From Candidatus Zhuqueibacterota bacterium (GTDB lineage Bacteria; Zhuqueibacterota; Zhuqueibacteria; Residuimicrobiales; Krinioviventaceae), in the NCBI GenBank assembly GCA_016934825.1, contig JAFGSB010000061.1, positions 1-34,433 of the forward strand: a stretch of DNA of 34,433 bases, written 5' to 3'. Below, piece after piece: positions 16,429 to 25,526 of this stretch. Made by a program: the position numbers and the translations under genes. Within the stretch, counting starts at the first letter, position 1. Every line of letters starts with the position of its first letter. A model generated the notes under the pieces. The model saw nothing but the letters and a program-made list of their open reading frames with translations. It ran no database searches and was not told where the DNA came from.

Positions 16429-17532
16429 ATGAAAACGCCGAAATTTGTTAAAAGATTAAAAAGGGCCTATGATTTATTAACAAGCGACCTTAATTTTACC
16501 GAAATCGAACACCTTTTCAAGAACGAAACCCCGGGAATTTTTGAGTTTTATACCCGTGAAAGTCAAAAATCTGGTAAAAAAAGAAAGGGTATTATACGTT
16601 TTTTCAGCCTTGTTAAAAATTTATTTGTCGCCTTTGTATTAAAGCTGACACCCGCACGCCGTATTATTTATATTATCGGCCTGTATTTTTTTGTTTCCGG
16701 ATTAATCTCGGCAAATACGCTGCACTGTATCCTTGGGTTTTTGGTTATCAATACCATACTGGCTTTTGAACTTGCCGATAAACTCGTCGCAAAGGATGAA
16801 CTGGAAGTCGCCCGTAATATCCAGACCAGTTTAATGCCGAAAAGTGCGCCGCGGCATTCCCTGTATGATATCGCTTTTTTCACACAAACCGCCCGTGAAG
16901 TCGGCGGTGATTTTTGTTATTTTATTTCGCACGGGCAGCCAGACGATCCTCTGGTTGTTATCATCGGCGATATTTCCGGTAAGGGAATGGGAGCGGCAAT
17001 TCATATGGTGCAGGTGCATACTATTCTGCAAACTCTGCAACATCAAGGCGATATAAAACAGTTGTTAATAGAATTAAATGAACGGCTGGTTATGATATTG
17101 CCCGCAAATGTTTTTTTTACTTCGAATTTTATTGAATTGGACCCAAATGGGTATATTAATATATGCAGGGCGGGGCATATGCCTGTTTTACATTATTCGG
17201 TAAAAACACAAAAATGTAAAAGATTGACGCCTGCGGGTATCGGTATCGGTTTGACCGACAATAATCAGTTTCATGAAACGCTGGAAAAAAAGAACATCAA
17301 ACCGGAAAAAGGGGATATTTTTATTTTGTATACCGATGGTCTGGTTGAAACGAGGAATAAAAACAATGTGGAATTCGGGGAAGATAGACTGGAAGAACTG
17401 TTTTGCCGTTATGCCGGGATATCTGCGAATGAAATCAAGGACGAGATTTTAAAAACCATTACCCGTTTTCGGGGCAGCGCCATTCCGCATGATGATTTGA
17501 CCCTGGTGGTGTTCAAATACATGGGACGGTAA
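16429..17532 (+). CDS. RsbU/SpoIIE-type PP2C serine phosphatase, membrane-bound
   Basis: The protein has 367 residues. A basic N-terminal region is followed by two membrane segments (~78-95 and ~97-114), then the linker LEVARNIQTSLMPK that typically opens RsbU-like phosphatase domains. Metal-binding motifs are EVGGDFCYF (D161), GDISGKGMGAA (D181), YTDGLVETRN (~300) and HDDLTLVVF (D355/D356). Such enzymes dephosphorylate anti-sigma-factor antagonists (STAS proteins) in partner-switching pathways. No sensor domain (GAF, PAS) is present, so input probably comes through the membrane part. No STAS or anti-sigma kinase gene lies nearby. The ATG lacks a strong ribosome-binding site but is the only sensible start. 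Confidence 0.9.
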   Translation: MKTPKFVKRLKRAYDLLTSDLNFTEIEHLFKNETPGIFEFYTRESQKSGKKRKGIIRFFSLVKNLFVAFVLKLTPARRIIYIIGLYFFVSGLISANTLHCILGFLVINTILAFELADKLVAKDELEVARNIQTSLMPKSAPRHSLYDIAFFTQTAREVGGDFCYFISHGQPDDPLVVIIGDISGKGMGAAIHMVQVHTILQTLQHQGDIKQLLIELNERLVMILPANVFFTSNFIELDPNGYINICRAGHMPVLHYSVKTQKCKRLTPAGIGIGLTDNNQFHETLEKKNIKPEKGDIFILYTDGLVETRNKNNVEFGEDRLEELFCRYAGISANEIKDEILKTITRFRGSAIPHDDLTLVVFKYMGR

Positions 17533-17533
17533 T

Positions 17534-17553
17534 AATCCCCGGGAGGATTTTTT
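17534..17553 (+). terminator. Short terminator-like hairpin
   Basis: AATCC (17534-17538) pairs with GGATT (17545-17549), and a T-run extends to 17553, directly after the phosphatase stop. The stem is short, so confidence is moderate. Confidence 0.45.
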
Positions 17554-17685
17554 CATTACAGGATCAGTTTTAAATTGATAATTAAACATATATTTTTAAT
17601 CGTCTGCGGTTATTCAAAATTAATTTATTTTGATTTTATCTGAATAATGTCCTGTTTAATAATCCCCCTTTTAATATTTTTTCCG

Positions 17686-18564
17686 TTATTTTTTGATATA
17701 TAATTGATATTGTATGCCGCATAACGATCCGAAAACCCCGATACCGCCGTTTACTCCTCCGGACAATTCCGGATTTTCCTTTGTTAAAAAATGATGCATG
17801 TTGTCATCGATTGCCATTATATGAAGTGTATTGGAACCGTAAAAAACGATCATTGACGAATACCAGTAAATGGTATTACGATTGTTATACAGGCCGGAAA
17901 CCAAATCTTTGAACGGGACCAAAGCATATATGCGGCGCGGCTCTCCGCTGCCGCTGCCTTCATATTCTTCTTCATCATCGGGATAGTTGTGGCCGTTAAA
18001 AGGATTAACGTATTCCGCGTTATTATAAGGTTCATTACAGTACATCTCAACCATAATGATCTGGTCTGCATTCTCATGCTCCAAAAACACCGGTTTTTCA
18101 TAACCCAGGTTTGTATTATATTCATAATTGATCGAATTTGTGCTTAATTGGCTTTCCGATTCAAGTTCGGCCGGAACGGTTGTACTGGCGGTAACGATCC
18201 TGTCGCCTGTTTTAACCGTTAATAAATATGTTTCTTTGGGTATAATATGTAATGAATCATTATAATAATACCCCGGTTTATTCGATACAGGGATTAATTT
18301 TGTAACTGATCCATCGGATTTTAGCGTTATGGTGACATCGGCGTCTTTAACGGCGGCCTCATAGGGATCATAATACGATGTGACAGGTCTTGTATTAAAA
18401 ATACTGATCGCCCGTTCCGGTCCCAGCGCTTCGTTACCGTACAGATAGCCGAAAACAGTGATCTCGTTTTGAAAATCCGGTTCCGAAGGATTGTTTTCGC
18501 AGCCGGTAATGATGAACAAGACAAAGAAAGAGAATAGTATAAATATTTTACTTTGAGAATTCAT
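17686..18564 (-). CDS. DUF4249-family outer-membrane lipoprotein
   Basis: The protein has 292 residues. The ATG at 18564 is chosen because AAGGAG lies eight bases upstream and a lipoprotein signal follows (KIFILFSFFVLFIITGC, lipobox cysteine about residue 20). The mature part has the DUF4249 pattern: an early ITVFGYLYGNEALGPERAIS strand, VKDADVTITLKSDG, the GYYYNDSLHIIPKETYLL segment, and TASTTVPA. The end contains NPELSGGVNGGIGVFGSLCG, matching the usual NG.GIFG close. The family is specific to FCB bacteria and is found next to TonB-dependent receptors, where it presumably acts as an accessory lipoprotein. Here the receptor gene ends 10 bases upstream, so they form one operon. The ligand is unknown. 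Confidence 0.85.
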   Translation of the reverse strand: MNSQSKIFILFSFFVLFIITGCENNPSEPDFQNEITVFGYLYGNEALGPERAISIFNTRPVTSYYDPYEAAVKDADVTITLKSDGSVTKLIPVSNKPGYYYNDSLHIIPKETYLLTVKTGDRIVTASTTVPAELESESQLSTNSINYEYNTNLGYEKPVFLEHENADQIIMVEMYCNEPYNNAEYVNPFNGHNYPDDEEEYEGSGSGEPRRIYALVPFKDLVSGLYNNRNTIYWYSSMIVFYGSNTLHIMAIDDNMHHFLTKENPELSGGVNGGIGVFGSLCGIQYQLYIKK

Positions 18565-18574
18565 GGTAAACTCC

Positions 18575-20794
18575 TTAAAAATTAACAGAGATCCCGGCTG
18601 TGGGAACAAAAGGGATCATCGTAATATCTTCAACGGTTGCGGGGTTTGTATCCAGATCATAATGTCTGAACCAGACATTTTTATGATTATAGACATTTAC
18701 CGCCTGAATATAGATCTCGGCAGGCAATTTAAAAATACGGGTGTTGTAAAACAGTCCGATATCGAGCCGGTGATAGGCGGGCAACCTGTAAAAATTCTTT
18801 TTACCGTCCAGTGTTTCATAATGAGTGCGCCCGGACTGGTCCATCTCGGTATAACGGGCGGTCGCTTCGGTGTACGGCTGTCCCGAACCGAATTTGAATG
18901 CCAGATTGATGCGCCATTTTCTGCTCAGACGGTAATCCTGAATGGCGGTAATGGTATGACGGCGATCAAATGTCGGATAATATTCAAGCCCAAAGTTATA
19001 TCCGTCCACCTGTTTTTTGGTCCACGCGAGAGAATAACCGAGCCATCCCTCGAAACCCCATATATTGTTACGCAGATAAACATCCATTCCGTATGCCTTG
19101 CCCCGTCCGCTGAGGAAATTCTGCACCGCTGTTTGATCTTCAATTGTTTCATCCGCGCCGCGATAGGTGCGGTATTCGGCCACATTGATATAATTTTTGT
19201 AATACCCTTCCACGTTGATTGAAAAGGTCGTTTTGTTATCATAAGTAAAACCCAGAATGTAATGGTCGGCGCTGCCGGGTTTGAATGTTTTGTCAACCGG
19301 GAACCACATATCGGCAAAGCTCATACCTCCCTGCTGCACGAGGTTCAGGAACTGGTGAAACCGTCCGACGCTTCCGGTGACGCTAATGTACTCTGTAAGA
19401 ATTTGTTTTAACGAGATACGAGGATCAAAACGGCTGTAATTGCCGTCGCTGTAATAATCCGTTCGTAATCCGGTTTGTAATATAGTTAGCGGCGTTAAAC
19501 GGTAGTTGTCCTGCAGAAAGATACTGCTGTAATTTCCGGCAAATGAATTTAAATAATCCGTATCGACCACCCTGTAATTTAAACCGAAATCAAGCCATTT
19601 GGTTTCAAATCCAAAGTCCATTGAATGATTGGTGGACGGTGTCCAGGTCAGCATACCTTTCAGGGCGATATCGGTCACATTATTGGAAATTCCGAATTCA
19701 ATGTCATCAAATTTAACCCTGGTGTCACTGTCGAAACTGCTTCCGGCAAAAGTGAAATGAGAAAAGAATTTACTGTTGAACAGGTGCGTCCATTGTGTTG
19801 AGAATGTTTTATTTCCCCAATCCAGTTTAATGGACATTCCCCCGGTTGACAGGTCCAGCACGTCATTGCCGGCATAAAAACTGATACTGGCCTGATTGTT
19901 TTTGTTGATGTCCCAGTTAAAATTGGCATGACCGTCATAAAAGTAATACGGCAAATTAAAATCCGCCATTTTTTCTGCCAGTTCCAAGTAGGTTCTCCGT
20001 CCGGAAACCATCCATGATCCGTGTTTCCACGGGCCCTCAAGCGTTGTGCTGAAACTTAACAGACTCAGGCGCGAAACGCCCTGAAATTCCTGCCGGTTTC
20101 CTTCTTTATTGACAACATTCAGAACCGAAGAAAGCCGGCCGCCATAAGAACTGGGGTAGCCGCCTTTTAACAGTTCCACCGATTTGATGGCATCCGTGTT
20201 AAAGGTGCTGAAAAATCCAAACATGTGGTTGGGATTGTAGACATCAATATGATCCAGTAATATCAGATTTTGATCCGGACTGCCGCCGCGAATATACAAA
20301 CCCGCTGAGAAATCGGATAACGTCGCAACGCCCGGAAGCATCTGCAGGGACCGAAACAAATCCGCCTCGGCAACGGACGGGATACTCCGAAGCTGGGGAA
20401 CCTGCATGGCGATCTGCCCCGGCTTGATATCAAGTTCTCTTTTATCTCGTTCCGCTTCGACAACAATATCCTGATACTGGATTGTTTCCGGTTCCAGATC
20501 AACATCAAATTTTATATCATCGTTTCGTGCTATTTCTTTTGTAAATATTTCAGTTTTAAATCCTATGTACCTGAAACATATATCATATTTCCCCGGAGGT
20601 AAAGAAGATAGTACATAGTAACCTTTCATATTTGTTGTTGTGCCGATATTTGTATCCTTAATCCACACATTTCCCATTATGATCGGTTCTTTACTATCTT
20701 TTTCCCGTAAAAATCCATGGATTGTTCCGGAGAGTAGACATTCCGTTTGTATTACGATCAGTATTATTGTAAAGAGTGTTTTTTTAAGAAACAT
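18575..20794 (-). CDS. TonB-dependent receptor with N-terminal carboxypeptidase-like domain
   Basis: The protein has 739 residues. The ATG at 20794 gives a signal peptide (FLKKTLFTIILIVIQ) and has AGGGA about six bases upstream; the upstream in-frame ATG at 20845 does not. Residues ~25-110 are a CarboxypepD_reg-like Ig fold (GTIHGFLREKDSKEPIIMGN, YVLSSLPPGKYDICFRYIGF). The plug follows (~150-260, with YIRGGSPDQNLILLDHIDVY and a SVELLKGGYPSSYGGRLSSV close). The rest is an outer-membrane barrel ending in a terminal aromatic (SVNF). It should import a bulky ligand energised by TonB/ExbBD, which are not in this window. The partner DUF4249 lipoprotein gene follows directly. Ligand specificity cannot be read from sequence. 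Confidence 0.93.
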   Translation of the reverse strand: MFLKKTLFTIILIVIQTECLLSGTIHGFLREKDSKEPIIMGNVWIKDTNIGTTTNMKGYYVLSSLPPGKYDICFRYIGFKTEIFTKEIARNDDIKFDVDLEPETIQYQDIVVEAERDKRELDIKPGQIAMQVPQLRSIPSVAEADLFRSLQMLPGVATLSDFSAGLYIRGGSPDQNLILLDHIDVYNPNHMFGFFSTFNTDAIKSVELLKGGYPSSYGGRLSSVLNVVNKEGNRQEFQGVSRLSLLSFSTTLEGPWKHGSWMVSGRRTYLELAEKMADFNLPYYFYDGHANFNWDINKNNQASISFYAGNDVLDLSTGGMSIKLDWGNKTFSTQWTHLFNSKFFSHFTFAGSSFDSDTRVKFDDIEFGISNNVTDIALKGMLTWTPSTNHSMDFGFETKWLDFGLNYRVVDTDYLNSFAGNYSSIFLQDNYRLTPLTILQTGLRTDYYSDGNYSRFDPRISLKQILTEYISVTGSVGRFHQFLNLVQQGGMSFADMWFPVDKTFKPGSADHYILGFTYDNKTTFSINVEGYYKNYINVAEYRTYRGADETIEDQTAVQNFLSGRGKAYGMDVYLRNNIWGFEGWLGYSLAWTKKQVDGYNFGLEYYPTFDRRHTITAIQDYRLSRKWRINLAFKFGSGQPYTEATARYTEMDQSGRTHYETLDGKKNFYRLPAYHRLDIGLFYNTRIFKLPAEIYIQAVNVYNHKNVWFRHYDLDTNPATVEDITMIPFVPTAGISVNF

Positions 20795-20848
20795 TAATTT
20801 CCCTTTCGACGGATTTTTAGAAAACGATTTTAATAAAGTACGCATTTT

Positions 20849-20876
20849 GTTATAAATAGTTTCTGTTCATAGTCAA
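20849..20876 (-). promoter_or_regulatory. Promoter of the TonB-receptor/DUF4249 operon
   Basis: On the minus strand, TTGACT (20871-20876) and TATAAC (20849-20854) are spaced by 16 bases. The predicted start falls about 45-50 bases before the ATG at 20794, inside the 12-base box ATAAAGTACGCA (20833-20844, + strand reading) that recurs upstream of the next gene. Confidence 0.55.
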
Positions 20877-20998
20877 TGAATGCGAAAATAATTGATTTCT
20901 GTCACAATATACTACAAACAAGATGCTTGTACATCTAATTCGGTAACTGCTGCGGCAGGAACTGTTTTTAACATTGTATTTTTTTATTTACCGCCTGA

Positions 20999-21454
20999 TT
21001 ACCGGTTTGTTCTTTTCAGGTCTAATTCGTATTTGAATCTTTCGTTATCGGAAGGACTGATATATATCTTCCCTTCATTTGTTTTCAAAATCAGGCCGTT
21101 TGTGAACCTGTTACAATAACCCTTTTCGCGGAATCCGCTTCCAAGTGTTTTGGTATTGAAACGCGAATTTTTGATGTCAATAATTTTGTCTGTTTCAATT
21201 TTCCCTTTCATGATAAAGCCGCATTTTATCTTAAGGATATTTTTGTTCAATACGTACGTTGTGTTATACGCGGCGTGAATCATGGCGATAAAAATGAGTA
21301 AGGGAACCAGAAAAGGAAGTAAAAATAATAATGTCAGGGTGATTGTTCCCTCGAATGTTACGGTTGCAAAAACCGGAAAAACAACCAAAAGTAAAATGAA
21401 AATAAGACAAAAAGATATATAAAATCCCGACGGTTCGGGTTTGTCCGTGTACAT
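20999..21454 (-). CDS. Membrane protein with bacterial PH domain
   Basis: The protein has 151 residues. The ATG at 21454 is chosen because GGGGA lies about seven bases upstream; the frame itself opens earlier. Two membrane segments lie at ~12-30 and ~38-58. A C-terminal domain of about 85 residues follows: YVLNKNILKIKCGFIMKGKI, then DKIIDIKNSRFNTKTLGSGF and GKIYISPSDNERFKYEL. That pattern of strands (I...IP or I.I..I..I..S, ending ISP.D...F...L) matches the bPH_6/SunI-like immunity-type PH domains. These domains are widespread and mostly uncharacterised. It precedes the TonB-receptor operon on the same strand but has its own upstream region. Confidence 0.7.
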   Translation of the reverse strand: MYTDKPEPSGFYISFCLIFILLLVVFPVFATVTFEGTITLTLLFLLPFLVPLLIFIAMIHAAYNTTYVLNKNILKIKCGFIMKGKIETDKIIDIKNSRFNTKTLGSGFREKGYCNRFTNGLILKTNEGKIYISPSDNERFKYELDLKRTNR

Positions 21455-21612
21455 GGTTTTTCCCCAATCGCTGATACCTATTTCTGAAAAAAAATATAAA
21501 GTACGCAATTTTTACCAGGGTTACAATATAATTAAGAATAATTTTTGATGAAAAAAATAAAAAAAATATTTATATTGGTGCTGTAAGATAAATGTGACGG
21601 AGTTTTCGGTTT

Positions 21613-22872
21613 TTGAACAGCCTGAAAGAAAAGACTTTATTGATGGGCCGGCAGGCTCAAAGCGCTGTCCGCGTTTTAGCGACGTTATCCGGTGAAATGC
21701 GGCAAAACGCAATCGCGGCAATGCCTGCAAAGCTTTTAGCAGTAAAGAATGAATTGAGCAAAGCCAATGCTGTGGATGTGGAAGAAGCCCGGACAAACGG
21801 ACTCGAAGGGCCGAAAATCAAGCGTTTGCAGATTACCGATAAAGTATTTGATTATATGCTTAACCGTCTTGAAGAGGTGGCGCAGCTGCCGGACCCGTTG
21901 AACAGGGTCCTGGAAGGACACACCCGCCCAAACGGTTTACGGGTGGAAAAGATCAGCGTGCCGCTTGGCGTAATCGGTATTATTTATGAATCCCGGCCCA
22001 ATGTCACACCAGATGCGGCGTCGGTATGCCTGAAAAGCGGAAATGCGGTCATTTTACGGGGCGGTTCGGAATCCCTGCGCACCAATGTCGTCCTGGCCGA
22101 TGCCATGATTTCGGCCCTGCAGGAAAACGGTGTGCCACAACACGCCGTGCAGATCATCCGTGTTCCCGGACACGAAGCGGTAGACGAACTGCTGAAACTG
22201 GATCAATATATTAATGTGCTTATTCCCCGGGGCGGCAAAGGTTTGATCAGGCGGATTGCCGAGGGAACGCGAATCCCGGTTATTAAACATTACGAGGGAA
22301 TCTGTCATTTGTACCTGGCGGAGGATGCCCCGGATGAAATGGCCGTCGCGTTGAGTGTGAATTCCAAATGTCAGCGGGTCGAGGTATGCAATGCCCTTGA
22401 AAACCTGTTAGTCGATTTAAAATCGGCCGAACGGCTGTTACCAAAACTGAAACAGGCGTTTGATAACAACGGTGTGGAACTCCGCGGCTGCGAAAGGACC
22501 CGTTTGTATTTACCAGGTATAGAACAGGCCGTGGAGGAAGACTGGAGCACCGAATACCTGGCGCCGATCCTGTCCGTTAAAATTGTTGACGGACTGAACG
22601 AGGCGGTTGATTTTATCAACACTTATGGTTCAGGTCACACGGATGGTATTGTGACACGTTCGCTAGAGCGCGCGAACCGATTTGTAAACGCCGTTGATTC
22701 CGCATCGGTATTGGTGAACGCTTCCACACGGTTATCGGGCGGCGGGGATTACGGCATGGGAGCGGTGGTCGGTATCAGTACCGATAAACTGCATGCTCGC
22801 GGACCTGTTGGTCCCAATGATTTGACCTCTTACAAATGGGTGGTTTACGGGGACGGGCATTTAAGGCAATAA
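21613..22872 (+). CDS. proA: Glutamate-5-semialdehyde dehydrogenase (gamma-glutamyl phosphate reductase)
   Basis: The protein has 419 residues, close to the ~417 of E. coli ProA. It catalyses the NADPH-dependent reduction of gamma-glutamyl phosphate to glutamate semialdehyde, the second step of proline synthesis. The ALDH-fold signatures are clear: PLGVIGIIYESRPNVTPDA, SGNAVILRGGSES, and the catalytic C259 in EVCNALENLLV. STRLSGGGDYGMGAVVGIST and HARGPVGPNDLTSYKW follow near the end. The start is TTG at 21613 with GGAG about 10 bases upstream; no ATG in frame lies nearby. The usual partner proB (glutamate 5-kinase) is not adjacent. A HAD phosphatase gene follows after 22 bases and is probably co-transcribed. 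Confidence 0.96.
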   Translation: MNSLKEKTLLMGRQAQSAVRVLATLSGEMRQNAIAAMPAKLLAVKNELSKANAVDVEEARTNGLEGPKIKRLQITDKVFDYMLNRLEEVAQLPDPLNRVLEGHTRPNGLRVEKISVPLGVIGIIYESRPNVTPDAASVCLKSGNAVILRGGSESLRTNVVLADAMISALQENGVPQHAVQIIRVPGHEAVDELLKLDQYINVLIPRGGKGLIRRIAEGTRIPVIKHYEGICHLYLAEDAPDEMAVALSVNSKCQRVEVCNALENLLVDLKSAERLLPKLKQAFDNNGVELRGCERTRLYLPGIEQAVEEDWSTEYLAPILSVKIVDGLNEAVDFINTYGSGHTDGIVTRSLERANRFVNAVDSASVLVNASTRLSGGGDYGMGAVVGISTDKLHARGPVGPNDLTSYKWVVYGDGHLRQ

Positions 22873-22894
22873 TTTTAAAGAGAAAAAGTAAAGA

Positions 22895-23560
22895 ATGAAA
22901 ATATATACGCATGTTTTATGGGACTGGAACGGCACTTTGATCGACGACATGTGGCTGTGCGTGGATGTCATTAATGAATTGTTACAAAAATATAACAAAC
23001 CTGTCTTGTCCCTTAGGGAGTATCAGAAACATTTTGATTTTCCGGTAAAGGATTATTATGAACGTATCGGTTTTGATTTTGAACAAACGCCGTTTGAAAT
23101 TGTCGGCACAGAATTCATAAACGGGTATTATAAAAGATGGCACGAATGTAAATTGCATAAAAACGTGAAAAAGGTACTGCAAACCATACGGGATGCCGGT
23201 TTGACACAATCTATTCTTTCCGCGGCGGATGTTAAAATGCTCAATGCCGGCGTTGACCTGTTTCATTTGCGGGAATATTTTGATGAATTGATCGGCCTCG
23301 ATCATCATTACGCGCATGGTAAAATCGATATTGCCCGCGGTTTTATAAAGCGGTCGGGTATCAATCCGGCTCAGGTATTATATATCGGCGATACCACGCA
23401 CGATTGTGATGTGGCGCGGGAAATAAATGTGGATGTTGTTTTGTTTACGAATGGACACCATACACAGGCCCGTTTGGAAAACTGCGGCGTACCGATGATC
23501 GATTCGTTAAAAAAGGTTTTGGATATTCCCGGTATTGCAGAAAGGATTTTATTACGATAG
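22895..23560 (+). CDS. HAD-superfamily phosphatase (Gph-like)
   Basis: The protein has 221 residues. Motif I is DWNGT (D10 nucleophile, with N12 replacing the usual second aspartate). A helical cap follows (~20-95), then motif II QSILSA, a lysine around HGKIDIARGF, and motif IV GDTTHDCDVA. The plan is that of phosphoglycolate-phosphatase-like HAD hydrolases, though the substrate cannot be told. The Asp-to-Asn change in motif I concerns the general acid/base. I recall the WDWNGTLxDD variant in other HAD hydrolases, so it may be a subfamily trait. The start ATG is 22 bases after proA. Confidence 0.85.
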   Translation: MKIYTHVLWDWNGTLIDDMWLCVDVINELLQKYNKPVLSLREYQKHFDFPVKDYYERIGFDFEQTPFEIVGTEFINGYYKRWHECKLHKNVKKVLQTIRDAGLTQSILSAADVKMLNAGVDLFHLREYFDELIGLDHHYAHGKIDIARGFIKRSGINPAQVLYIGDTTHDCDVAREINVDVVLFTNGHHTQARLENCGVPMIDSLKKVLDIPGIAERILLR

Positions 23561-23818
23561 AATTTTAATAATTATATTGTTATTGGTAATAATTATTTGT
23601 ATATTAATATATAATTCCGTACTCAATGTGTGTTAGGGTATCCCCGGTTTATTTCTTTCCTGACTCAACAAAATAAATCCGCCAAGAGAATTAACACAAA
23701 CGAGCACAATATCTTTAATTAACATTGAACTGTATTGTATTATTTACAGGTACAGATCAGAATATCCCCGATTGTCGGGGAACGTATTGAAATACGAAAA
23801 AACATTTAATATATAAAA
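23561..23818. promoter_or_regulatory. Hairpin-rich leader of the RNA helicase gene
   Basis: This is 258 bases of AT-rich DNA. Two hairpins stand next to each other just before the helicase gene: TCCCCGA/TCGGGGA (23765-23771 with 23775-23781, loop TTG) and CGTAT/ATACG (23783-23787 with 23792-23796). No T-run follows, so these look like 5'-UTR structure rather than terminators. Long structured leaders are known for cold-shock DEAD-box genes in other bacteria. Confidence 0.45.
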
Positions 23819-25438
23819 ATGAACGGTAAAAATTATATGGAAAAATTTGTACGTCTGGGATTATCGAACACGACAATTTCAGCGTTAAAGGAAAAGGGAT
23901 TCGAAGAACCCACACCGATTCAGGTTGCGACGATACCATTACTTTTACAGGGAGATCAGGATATTGTCGGTCAGGCGCAAACCGGTACAGGTAAAACAGC
24001 GGCCTTTGGGCTGCCGATAATCGAAAAGATCGGCAGCAATTCCGGCGCGGTTCAAACTCTAATTCTCGTTCCCACGAGGGAACTGGCCCTGCAGGTCTCG
24101 GAAGAGTTAAACTCATTAAAGGGCAAGAAAAAGCTGACCATTGTGCCGATATATGGCGGCCAGTCGATGGAACAGCAGATGGGTAAACTGAAAAAGGGGA
24201 TTGATATAGTTGTCGGTACCCCGGGCCGTGTTTTGGATTTTATCAAAAGAAAGAAATTGAAACTGCAGAATATTTCATACCTGGTCCTTGATGAGGCGGA
24301 TGAAATGCTGAATATGGGATTTATAGAGGATATTGAAAAAATTCTTGAAACGGCGAATCCCGATAGAAAGACATTATTATTTTCAGCAACAATGCCCAAA
24401 GAAATTATGGGCATAGCAAAAAAGTATATGCGCGAATACCAGGTTATTAAAGTGACCAAACAACAACTGACTGCGGATTTAACGGAGCAGATATATTTTC
24501 AGGTCAATGAAGCCGATAAATTCGAAGCGTTATGCCGGATCATCGATATCGAATCCGAATTTTACGGGCTTGTATTCTGCCGCACCAAAAATGATGTCGC
24601 CCGGATAGCCGGGCAGCTCATCGACCGGGGTTATGAGGCCGACGAACTGCATGGGGATATATCCCAGTATCAACGTGAAGAAGTATTGAAAAAATTCAGG
24701 AAAAAACGGATCAATATACTTGTTGCCACGGATGTGGCGGCGCGTGGTATGGATATTAAAGATCTGACCCATGTAATCAATTATGCGCTGCCGCAGGATT
24801 CAGATTCATATGTGCACCGGATCGGCCGGACCGGCCGCGCAGGAAAGGAAGGAACGGCCATTACTTTTGTTACTCCTTCTGAATTTAAAAAGATTACCCA
24901 TATTCAAAAAGCGGTCAAAACGGATATACGTCTGGAGAAAATACCGCGTGTCCGTGAAATTGTCCGGGCAAAAAGAGCGCAGATTAAAAGGGACCTCTTT
25001 AGACTTGTAAACGAAGAGATTGACGATTCCTATATAAAAATGGCCAATGATCTGTTGTCGGAAAATGATTCCGAACGGGTGTTGGCGGCGCTGTTAAAAT
25101 ACGCGTTTCATAAACAACTGGACACCAGCCATTATAATGAAATCGGACAGGCCAGGGTAAATAAGGTATCCATTGTCGATCAAAAAGGCAAAACCCGGTT
25201 ATTTATCGCGCTTGGGAAAGAAGACGGTATGAGCGAAAAAAAACTGGTTCAGTTTATAAAATCCGGATCGAAGATCAAACGGGACAGAATTAAAAATATT
25301 CGTCTGTTTGATGAATATTCCTTTGTGACCGTTCCTTTCAATGACGCGGAGCTCATATTGAAAATGTTCGGGGGTAAGAAGAAACCGGGCCAACGTCCGA
25401 TCATCGAAAAAGCAAAAATGCCGGCCAATGTCAGATAA
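23819..25438 (+). CDS. deaD: DEAD-box ATP-dependent RNA helicase (DeaD/DbpA-like)
   Basis: The protein has 539 residues. All helicase motifs are present: the Q motif (PTPIQ, Q35), AQTGTGKT (53-60), PTRELA, TPGR, DEAD (158-161), SAT, and VATDVAARGMDI. YVHRIGRTGRAG completes motif VI. After the RecA domains, a helical region (~380-440) leads to a C-terminal DbpA-type RNA-binding domain (~445-525, NKVSIVDQKGKTRLFIALGK through RLFDEYSFVTVPF) and a basic tail. Such enzymes remodel ribosomal and messenger RNA, especially in the cold. Neither ATG 23819 nor the in-frame ATG 23837 has a good ribosome-binding site, so the first is used. Structured leader and strong terminator suggest a single-gene unit. 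Confidence 0.95.
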   Translation: MNGKNYMEKFVRLGLSNTTISALKEKGFEEPTPIQVATIPLLLQGDQDIVGQAQTGTGKTAAFGLPIIEKIGSNSGAVQTLILVPTRELALQVSEELNSLKGKKKLTIVPIYGGQSMEQQMGKLKKGIDIVVGTPGRVLDFIKRKKLKLQNISYLVLDEADEMLNMGFIEDIEKILETANPDRKTLLFSATMPKEIMGIAKKYMREYQVIKVTKQQLTADLTEQIYFQVNEADKFEALCRIIDIESEFYGLVFCRTKNDVARIAGQLIDRGYEADELHGDISQYQREEVLKKFRKKRINILVATDVAARGMDIKDLTHVINYALPQDSDSYVHRIGRTGRAGKEGTAITFVTPSEFKKITHIQKAVKTDIRLEKIPRVREIVRAKRAQIKRDLFRLVNEEIDDSYIKMANDLLSENDSERVLAALLKYAFHKQLDTSHYNEIGQARVNKVSIVDQKGKTRLFIALGKEDGMSEKKLVQFIKSGSKIKRDRIKNIRLFDEYSFVTVPFNDAELILKMFGGKKKPGQRPIIEKAKMPANVR

Positions 25439-25471
25439 TTTTCAAATGGTAAAAATATTACTTTTTTGAGA

Positions 25472-25505
25472 CAACAAGGGGCTGCAGCCCCTTGTTGCAT
25501 TTTTT
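25472..25505 (+). terminator. Intrinsic terminator of the RNA helicase gene
   Basis: The 26-base stretch 25472-25497 is a perfect palindrome (arm CAACAAGGGGCTG), followed by CATTTTTT. A degenerate second copy follows at 25527-25558. Confidence 0.85.
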
Positions 25506-25526
25506 AAGAATTACGTTATGAATTTA

